Source: Papaver somniferum | Taxonomy: Eukaryota > Streptophyta > Magnoliopsida > Ranunculales > Papaveraceae | Direction: 5' to 3' | Assembly: GCF_003573695.1 (NCBI RefSeq) | Contig: NC_039363.1 | Location: forward strand, 129,129,302 to 129,193,301 | DNA length: 64,000 bases | Part shown: piece after piece, positions 57,615 to 64,000 of the stretch | Layout of the letters: every line of letters begins with the position of its first letter | Position numbering within the stretch: position 1 is the stretch's first letter | Program-made: the position numbers and the translations under genes | The notes under the pieces: generated by a model | What the model saw: only the letters and a program-made list of their open reading frames with translations | What the model was told of the DNA's origin: nothing | Database searches by the model: none

Positions 57615-57780
57615 AAGCGCTGAATGGTGCAGCGTCGACCACTAACGCTGAATGAAACATCATCCAGAAGAGCGCTGAATTGTTTGGCGTTGATGCCCTG
57701 GAATATTCGCATAACGCTGAATCGTTCAGTGTTGGGACCACTTTCTGAGCGCTGAATCATTCAGCGTTTCAATCTCGCTG
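57615..57780. repeat. Right subterminal palindromic array (CGCTGAA/TTCAGCG)
   Basis: It includes GCGCTGAATGGTGCAGCG, ACGCTGAATCGTTCAGTGT and GCGCTGAATCATTCAGCGT. It mirrors the left array at 52340-52440 relative to the element ends. Confidence 0.7.
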
Positions 57781-57914
57781 CTAGTTGAACTGCGAGCAAA
57801 TGTTAGGAGAGAGAAGTAGCCAGAAATAGTGTTAACTTTTTTCCCACACTTTTTTTGATTTGCAACACTTTTTGACCAATCTAGCAGTTTAATATATCCC
57901 ATAGGGGTTAGCCT

Positions 57915-57923
57915 AAGAGCATA
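57915..57923. other. 9-bp direct repeat (AAGAGCATA), right copy
   Basis: Exact match of 52236-52244, immediately outside the right terminal repeat. Confidence 0.7.
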
Positions 57924-58100
57924 GCACCACGTCCACAAATGTAGTGATTTATTAGTGACATAATATTTCATTATTATTGATATCTTCGAATATTAATCAT
58001 ATAATACTAATATCTTGCAATATTTATGAGATGAAAAATCATTAATTTCAAAAAATCCCTGTGAACGTTAATGGATGCATGTGGTAGCCTCTTGGTCCTC

Positions 58101-58108
58101 TATAAATT
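58101..58108 (+). promoter_or_regulatory. TATA box of the defensin-like gene
   Basis: TATAAATT lies 112 bp before the ATG at 58213. An AATAATAAAA polyadenylation-type word lies about 120 bp past the stop, near 58790. Confidence 0.55.
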
Positions 58109-58212
58109 CAAAGCCATGAACATCAATCTCTTCACACCAAAACTATAATCTTTCAAGAAGCGCGTCATTTTTTTTTCTGTACTACCATTCGAATTTAACT
58201 TTTTACATCAAA

Positions 58213-58667
58213 ATGGCCAGTGGAAGAGTCACATTCATTGCGTTCCTTGTCATGTTTATCGTCTTCAGCGCAGGTTAGTATTGATAATTTTTTCGAGTGA
58301 TTGTAGGGTACGACGATGATTTATCGACGAATATAAATTTGATAGCTAGTGAATTTACTTAAATTTGTTGTTACATTTTGCGTTTGTTCAATATAGTACT
58401 CAAACGACTTTTTTTATTGATTTCCTAGCATACGTGAATATTAATAAACTTGCAACATATATGTTTGCAGATTTTAGCAGCGTAATGGCCACAAGGGTTG
58501 CAAATACTGCGTGTTGCCAGTATCACAACATTGGTAAGTGTGAGTATTCAAACTATGCCGATAACCAGAGGTGTAATGATTTCTGCAAATCAAGTTGTCG
58601 TGGTGGGGCATGCGAAAGTGCCGTTCGTGATGTAAATAAACAACGTTGCCTTTGCTTCTGTCAATAA
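58213..58667 (+). CDS. Defensin-like (DEFL) secreted cysteine-rich peptide
   Basis: Exon 1 (58213-58273) encodes the signal peptide MASGRVTFIAFLVMFIVFSA and ends at donor CAG|GTTAGT. Exon 2 (58471-58667) follows TTTGCAG, completes the split codon and ends in TAA. The 85-aa precursor gives a ~65-residue secreted peptide with ten cysteines. These include CKSSC (CxxxC) and the final CLCFC (CxC), the skeleton of a cysteine-stabilised alpha-beta fold, plus an N-terminal CC pair. The intron at the signal/mature boundary is the classic plant DEFL layout. DEFL peptides act in defence or reproductive signalling; which applies here cannot be told. The longer open frame beginning at 58365 runs through the intron and is not the gene. 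Ten cysteines exceed the usual eight. Confidence 0.85.
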
Positions 58668-59625
58668 GGAAACATTCAATCAACGTAAAGATGCTACGTA
58701 TTATGGATACAAATGTTCGATTGAATCACGAAGATTTTTGGTTAAGATTACAAAGTTATATAATAGTTTCTTTGTAAGCTTATCTCCATAAATAATAAAA
58801 CCGATCTACTAGCTTTTTCATATGCTTGTGACTGAATCACTCTCAATTTTTCTAAACAAAATCAATATTAACGGCGTTGCTGACCAACCAAGCCTACACA
58901 TAAAATATTTCGTTGGATAGCCTAAAAAATTAACCTAGACAAAATATTTTATATTGCAGTCATTTTGATTAACCTCATGCTTCCACATATACAACAACGG
59001 TTATAAGTGTTACTTCTTATTTATCAAGTTGTTATTTTTCATTTGCAACAAACATTGAGTGATGACACGTGTTGTTTTTACTTACACTTTTCCTTACTAT
59101 TGTTACGGTTAACCTCAGTAATAAATTTTAAAATTTTAATTAGAAAAAAATGGATATTACATGTCATCACCATGAACCTGGATTTTCAGTTTTACAAGCA
59201 TGCAACACAATTATACCTGACACACAATTGCAATCAGTTCTTTTTTAATCTACGATTCATACATTCTATTTCGACAATGCCATTCACATTCTACAATCCA
59301 GACATCACAATTACAATATCAATTTTATTTTTAAAAAGTTATAAATTGGTTATTTAGGCATATTCCTATGCACATGTCAAGCATCTAATTTTACCACTTT
59401 AGCAGCCATTATGGGTATCTCAAAGTGCCAAACATATCTTCCTACGTTCCAGGAATAGCAGTTAGGCATACACGACGGAGTCTCTAACAAGCGATAAAGT
59501 GTCCATCGCTAGATGGTCAAAACATCGCTCGTGGTCATTCCAGCGCCAACGATATAGTCAATCTGCCACTAGCTGAGTTGATCATCGCTCATCACTTCCT
59601 CATCCAACGACTACAATTTCCCCCA
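58668..59625. other. Intergenic DNA
   Basis: The 3' flank of the DEFL gene, then AT-rich sequence. From about 59475 short ATCGCT words precede a TATA box and resemble a diverged form of the CGCTGAA arrays. The 59007-59357 frame has no domain. Confidence 0.4.
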
Positions 59626-59627
59626 TC

Positions 59628-59635
59628 TATAAATA
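59628..59635 (+). promoter_or_regulatory. TATA box before the second Myb-like pseudogene
   Basis: TATAAATA, 84 bp before the TTC-rich leader end and ATG at 59719. The layout parallels that of the first Myb-like gene. Confidence 0.45.
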
Positions 59636-59718
59636 CCCAATTTCTAACTCATTTCAACTCACACTAGAATTTCTCAATCTCCAATTCTATTCATCACTCT
59701 TCCAATTCTTCAAAGAGC

Positions 59719-60209
59719 ATGGCTGATAATGTGAACGTGGATGAGTTCATAGCAAACCAACATGTTTCCAGAAATCAAAGAGTTACTAATCGAGCCAATG
59801 TGCGAAGTTGAATTAGGAGGTGATTAGCAAAATTTACTACTAAGGAAGATGAATGTATTTGCAGGAATTATATTTCTTTAACTGAGACTATATTTGCAGA
59901 TGCATTCCATCCCTAAAAATTTTGGGAAAGGATATTTGGAAAATTTCAAGAACAATAACAATGAACCCCAACAATTGTGATGTTTCAGGGTTGTCTTACC
60001 GCTTCACTGTAATAAATAAGGAAATTAGAACATATCTTGTTATACTTCAACAAGAAGGTCCAAATATGAGGGATGGTAAAACCATGATGAAACTTAAACA
60101 AAGGTGTCGTGTGGAATATCGTCGCATCAACGGAAAAGACTTCCAATTTGGAAGTTGTTTCGAGATTTTAAGAAGGTTGCCCAAATATAATCCAGTATTT
60201 ATGTTTTAA
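59719..60209 (+). pseudogene. Second Myb/SANT-like (NAM-associated type) pseudogene, heavily decayed
   Basis: From ATG 59719 the frame reads MADNVNVDEFIANQHVSRNQ, meets two stops, then gives AKFTTKEDECICRNYISLTE, a third stop, and FWERIFGKFQEQ. After frameshifts the C-terminal half appears in the frame of 59922-60209 as CSGLSYRF-type sequence and ends GKDFQFGSCFEILRRLPKYN, the end of this SANT-like domain. It is a relative of the gene at 56416-57401, but older by its damage. Confidence 0.65.
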
Positions 60210-60440
60210 TTTCTTAATTGTCAACATACGTCTAAGTTTGAATTAAAATGTATTAAGAATTAAGTTTAAGTCTAAGTTTATTGATATGTTCCAACTTAAG
60301 TATTAAGTTTTAATATTTGTCTTACTTTATTTTAAACTAAAATGTAACTCTAATTAAAATATTAGATTGAATTAATAATAGAATTAAGCTTAATTTTCAA
60401 CAATACGAGTCAAATTTTCATATTCATTAAACTCGAATTA
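60210..60440. other. AT-rich flank
   Basis: It has repeated TAAGTTTAAGTCTAAGTTTA-type words (60235-60290) and no gene. Confidence 0.4.
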
Positions 60441-61450
60441 ATTTTTTTTTTTTTTTTGAATCACATAATTTCATTAATCAAGGAAAAATTACAACTCAAT
60501 TAACAAAGCTCATTGTTCAGCAATTAGACATAAAGAAAAAAGACAAGATAAGAGACAAGATACACTTAAACTAAACAGAATCTATAGTAATCAACATTAG
60601 GAATTTCAATCCTAGGCAAGAACTGAGGTCTACCAATGTGAATCTTCCTTTCACCCGCTGCTAGTGAAGCACCCCTTTTGAAAATATTATCTGCAGAGAA
60701 ATTGACCTCCCTATAGCAATGCATATACCTGATTTGTTTGAACTGCTTAATAGCTTTCAACCATATTCCTTTAATAAACTAGGGGACATTTCCTTGAGAA
60801 AATTCTGCAATTACAGTTTTTGAGTCTGACACAATTATAATGTTCTTCATCTTCCATTGAACAACTAGTTTCATTGCACTCATAACACCATAAGTTTCTG
60901 CCAAATAATTCAAGCTATTCCAATACCACCAGACAGAGTTGGAACCACCTGACATTCTGAATCCCTTACTACTACACCAAAACCTGCAGCACCAGGATTT
61001 TCAAAAGAATAACCATCACAGCAGAACATAACAAAACCAATCTCAGGTGGATTCCATTGGCATCTTTTAATGCTCTGAAACTTAGAGAATCTAGGACCCA
61101 ATTTAAATCTTGTTATTATCTCATTATCATAATCTTGATTCCATTTGGTCCCTGTAATCCTCATTCCCCCTTCATTCACCAATTTGAGAATTCTAACTTT
61201 AAAAGCCTGAGAATTTGGCTTGAAATTTTCAAAGAATTTTTTATTCTTTTGGAACCAGAGTTCCTTAAGAATGGTGCAAGCAGCAGTTAACCATACTTGT
61301 TTAATTAGAGAGCTACAGTTTGCAGCATTTTTCCAGATATCATCAAGAGATTTGGGCAGAACAAAATTGAATATCAAGTAAATCCACCTCCATATATCAA
61401 TACTCACTAGTGGAAAATGCAAAAAAAAAAAGTCTGTCAGAAAAAACATT
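60441..61450 (-). mobile_element. 5'-truncated LINE (non-LTR retrotransposon), minus strand
   Basis: On the minus strand the 3' end of a plant L1-type element is present: the zf-RVT-like segment (FPLVSIDIWRWIYLIFNF, SLIKQVWLTAACTILKELWF), a linker, and RNase H with FVMFCCDGYSFENPGAAGFGVVVRD. The frame 61449-60910 then breaks. The C-terminus reappears at 60760-60566 (CYREVNFSADNIFKRGASLA ... RPQFLPRIEIPNVDYYRFC). A poly(A) tail (T-run at about 60442-60458 on the plus strand) marks the 3' end. The reverse transcriptase core and endonuclease are missing, as expected of 5' truncation during integration. Confidence 0.85.
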
Positions 61451-64000
61451 AAAACCTCTAAATAGGACTGTTTCTGGGACCCCCAATCCTGTAGTCTTAT
61501 TTCTCAAAAGGACTGCTTTTGAGATTCTTTTAATTTTTTAAATTAAGACTTTCTTCACCAGTATTAAAATAAATGCTGGCCGACACAGTTGTTTCTTTAG
61601 TTTTCTATAAAAACCTGCAAAAGCTGATTTACAGATTTGGGAAGTCTTTAATATGGGCTGAATAATTTCAGAAAAGCTGATTCATCTGAACCCCAATCTG
61701 ACTACAACCGAATATTACAAATTCCTTAAACTGAAATTAGAAGTTCATTGCATAAACAGATCAAAACATTCACCATTTCATTCAAAATTTGAAAATTATT
61801 GTACAATATAAATTGAACTATCACTAAGTTCAAAACCAGAGAAAACTCTACACAACTACTGAATTCACACCATTTTAGTTTCTTAGTTTCTTAAAGATGT
61901 ATTTTCTTACATTTGGTGGAAACCAACCTACAAACGATGAAATAAACTAAAACCAGCAAAAAGATGAACTGAGCTGCCAAACTGACTGGAATAGTAAACC
62001 TACAACAGACATGATTGCAGATCTCGAGCAATGTACAAATAGTTACAGGATCCACAACTGTGAGTCTACGGCTTTGACACTCCTTGCCTTATTTATCAAA
62101 ACACGACATCTTCCTTATCCAGGTTAATAATCTTCCTAACTAATCTGCAACAACCCCAAATAAAATAAATAAATAACTATCAGAGTAAGTGACAGAAGGA
62201 CATCATAAATCATAATTACAATCCTTGAAAACTGAACAAAAAGTTTTGGTGGAGGAGAAGCCGGTGATGATAGTACAATAATGGTAGTGTAATAAAAATA
62301 TTCAAGTAGCTATTGCAAGCAATAGTCAGAGAAGAACGGAGTTTTAATGTTGGTGTTCATTAACTTGTAAATAAGATTTATACCTGACAACATTCTTCAA
62401 TCTTTGGATTTAGCTTGTTTTATGATAACATGAAGAGGTAATAATGTGTTCATCTCTCCATGTACATAGAGAAAATACAAAGAAGAAAAATTCAAGTATT
62501 CATTCAATAATTATTACCTGATCTCCATCTCAATACTCGTTGTCAGAAACAAATGTTGAAATTACAGGAGATGAATTTGCGGATGCAATAACACATACAA
62601 ATCTTCATAAGCATTCACATTTAGGCATGATCTTTTGGGAGATTCTACAAGATGTTTTTCAATGTGAACTAGGAGGGTGTGTACCTAAAACAACAATGCA
62701 TACGAGAGTTATTCCAAATTGGACTCACCAACATTATCACTAACAGTACCCACAATCCAGAGACATGGCGTATGTAGTAGAGAGAACCAAGTTTCCAATT
62801 AGAAATTAAACATACAGGATTGCAGACCTTATCAATAATCTACATTTAGCATTCAGATATTGAAAATTAACATGCTCAAGCTGAGATGAAGTACAACCAA
62901 TTTTATTTGCACTGGACAATCATCATTACCAACAACGTCATCTTTCCTTGTAACTTCCTGCACATAAACGATGATACTTATAGTTTGGGTCTGGAGCATT
63001 TAAAAAATAATACATACAAGAAGTAAAACATAGTTTAAGTCCTGATTCAGTTAAGATGACAAAATACAAGTTGATAGAGATACTTCAAAACAAACATTAT
63101 GTGCACGAAAGAACTCTAAGACTAAGGTATTCCACTAATCCGAACTGACATGGTGTATTCAATTGAACGAACTTTAAAATTTATTCAAATTAGTAATATG
63201 CCATTATTTTTCGAATCCATCCATAAGAAATCCAACCGTCCAGAGGTAATGCACCTTAAGTAGTCCTATACTAGATAATTTAAAGGTGATCCAAGTGCAT
63301 GTGAGACTAACTAACCATCGACTCCAACCATTATTAAAGATGAATCACATCAAAGAAAAATTTAGAAGCATTTTATAACCCATCAACAATACTAGTTACC
63401 TGACTATAAATGGCTTCTATCGTCACAAGCATGCCCATTTTCAAGACTAGCACACTGGAGCAATAATGTACCTCTCACACTGCAACAAAATAACAATGCA
63501 TTAGTTCTGGTTTTCAACCTATAAAATACAGTAGATAAATGACTAAATCAACTGTAAAAAAAATTAGATGGATAATTTTAATGGCAGGTTTACTTTAATG
63601 TGGAATTATTGATTTCCTCCTCCCATTGTAACTCGAATGTCCCTTTACCTCATGACTCAACAAACTTCTACCAACCACCTGCAATTTTGACAATTGAGAA
63701 TTTTAATGTTGATGAATATAAACAACAAACAAAAAATATGAGAAATCAGTTTAGTGCCTCAACAGGGGACTTCCTTTAGGCATAGTTCATTCTTTGTTCT
63801 CCCCCGTAAGACTCTTCTCTATATATCTGCAATTAAAACAGATAAAACCTTCAGTTGATGATAAAAGGGATGCGTACTAGCATCGTTTCAACTTCTCAAA
63901 ATACATATGCAATACATAGACAGTACATATACTTTGTAAACACAAAGACAAAGTAGATTATGTTTTAAAGCTATTAGATGTGGTCCCAATCTTAAGAGAA
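61451..64000. other. No confident gene; splice-like islands on the minus strand
   Basis: Minus-strand signals recur: TTGTTGCAG|ATTAGTTAGG at 62145, GTCAG|GTATAA near 62383, GATCAG|GTAATA near 62518, GTGCAG|GAAGTTAC near 62957, TTGTTGCAG|TGTGAG near 63481 with CAG|GTAACT near 63401, ATTGCAG|GTGGTT near 63679 with GAG|GTAAAG near 63650, and ATTGCAG|ATATAT near 63829. A candidate last coding segment (LVRKIINLDKEDVVF then stop) lies at about 62144-62097. The islands are short and do not join into one clear frame by hand, so this may be the 3' part of an intron-rich minus-strand gene extending past the window, or non-coding exons. Confidence 0.3.

Larger units (their letters stand above)
52245..57914. 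mobile_element. 5.67-kb DNA transposon carrying PMD and Myb-like genes (MULE or PIF-like)
   Basis: The left end AGGATAACCCCTATGG and the complement of the right end AGGCTAACCCCTATGG form a near-perfect terminal inverted repeat; both also have CTAGATTGG further in. The flanking 9-bp repeat AAGAGCATA favours a Mutator-like element. A TAA trinucleotide at each end (overlapping repeat and terminus) would also allow a PIF/Harbinger reading, which the Myb-like gene would suit. Inside are a plant mobile domain gene, a small minus-strand frame and a Myb/SANT-like gene. No MULE or Harbinger transposase is visible. Subterminal and internal palindromic arrays are listed separately. Confidence 0.75.

Noticed and set aside
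61405..61420. CACTAGTGGAAAAT resembling a CACTA transposon terminus
   Set aside because: On the minus strand it encodes part of the LINE zf-RVT segment (FPLVSIDIW). No inverted partner or 3-bp duplication was found.
60420..61460. CATTAAACTCGAATTAA and CATTAAAACCTCTAAATA as a LINE target-site duplication
   Set aside because: The match is imperfect and lies in AT-rich sequence, so it is too weak to report as a duplication.
1..64000. CRISPR arrays, rRNA, tRNA genes, bacterial operons
   Set aside because: None seen. Spaced repeats in LTRs have irregular spacing and belong to retroelement regulatory regions; TGGTATCAGAGC sites are primer-binding sites, not tRNA genes.

Overview
This window is nuclear DNA of a flowering plant, most likely a eudicot. 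It holds spliced nuclear genes (psbO, TOM6, a DYW-class PPR gene, a defensin-like peptide gene) set in AT-rich DNA dominated by LTR retrotransposons, hAT, MULE/PIF-like and LINE-type relics. No bacterial or organellar operon is visible. I cannot name the species from sequence alone.

Layout. 1-3337: most of a broken hAT transposon whose left end lies off the window. 3338-5607: relic DNA with a 250-bp tandem duplication and a minus-strand RNase H fossil. 5608-7957: a 3'-truncated copy of a ~2.5-kb LTR. 7990-12260: a gutted minus-strand Ty3/gypsy relic with a protease fragment. 12864-13228: a long foldback MITE. 13551-27547: a complete 14.0-kb Ty3/gypsy element of Tat type, with two 968-bp LTRs, a perfect 5-bp duplication (GAGAA) and an ancestral-type second RNase H. 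Its sense gag-pol is broken by several stops and frameshifts. On the opposite strand, between integrase and the 3' LTR, lies a spliced gene model of five coding exons plus a 5'UTR exon, open throughout and predicting 1231 aa. 28191-29285: psbO. 30123-37999 and 38001-45477: two related non-autonomous LTR elements with ~2.5-kb LTRs and no pol, both with a truncated 5' LTR. 46611-46921: a MITE. 47165-47335: TOM6, probably with a 3'UTR intron. 48890-49440: another RNase H fossil. 49930-51972 (minus): an intact 680-aa PPR-DYW editing factor. 52245-57914: a 5.67-kb DNA transposon with matching terminal inverted repeats and a 9-bp flanking direct repeat, carrying a plant mobile domain gene and a Myb/SANT-like gene, both with premature stops. 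58213-58667: a two-exon defensin-like secreted peptide. 59719-60209: a second Myb/SANT-like pseudogene. 60441-61450: a 5'-truncated LINE on the minus strand. 61451-64000: no confident gene, only splice-like islands on the minus strand.

The working host genes are psbO (photosystem II, thylakoid lumen), TOM6 (mitochondrial import), the PPR-DYW gene (organellar RNA editing) and the defensin-like gene (secreted). They are independent units, not a pathway. The strongest candidate for something unusual is the intact spliced antisense gene inside the Tat retrotransposon, with its possible promoter. The second is the gene-carrying transposon at 52245-57914 with its palindromic subterminal arrays.
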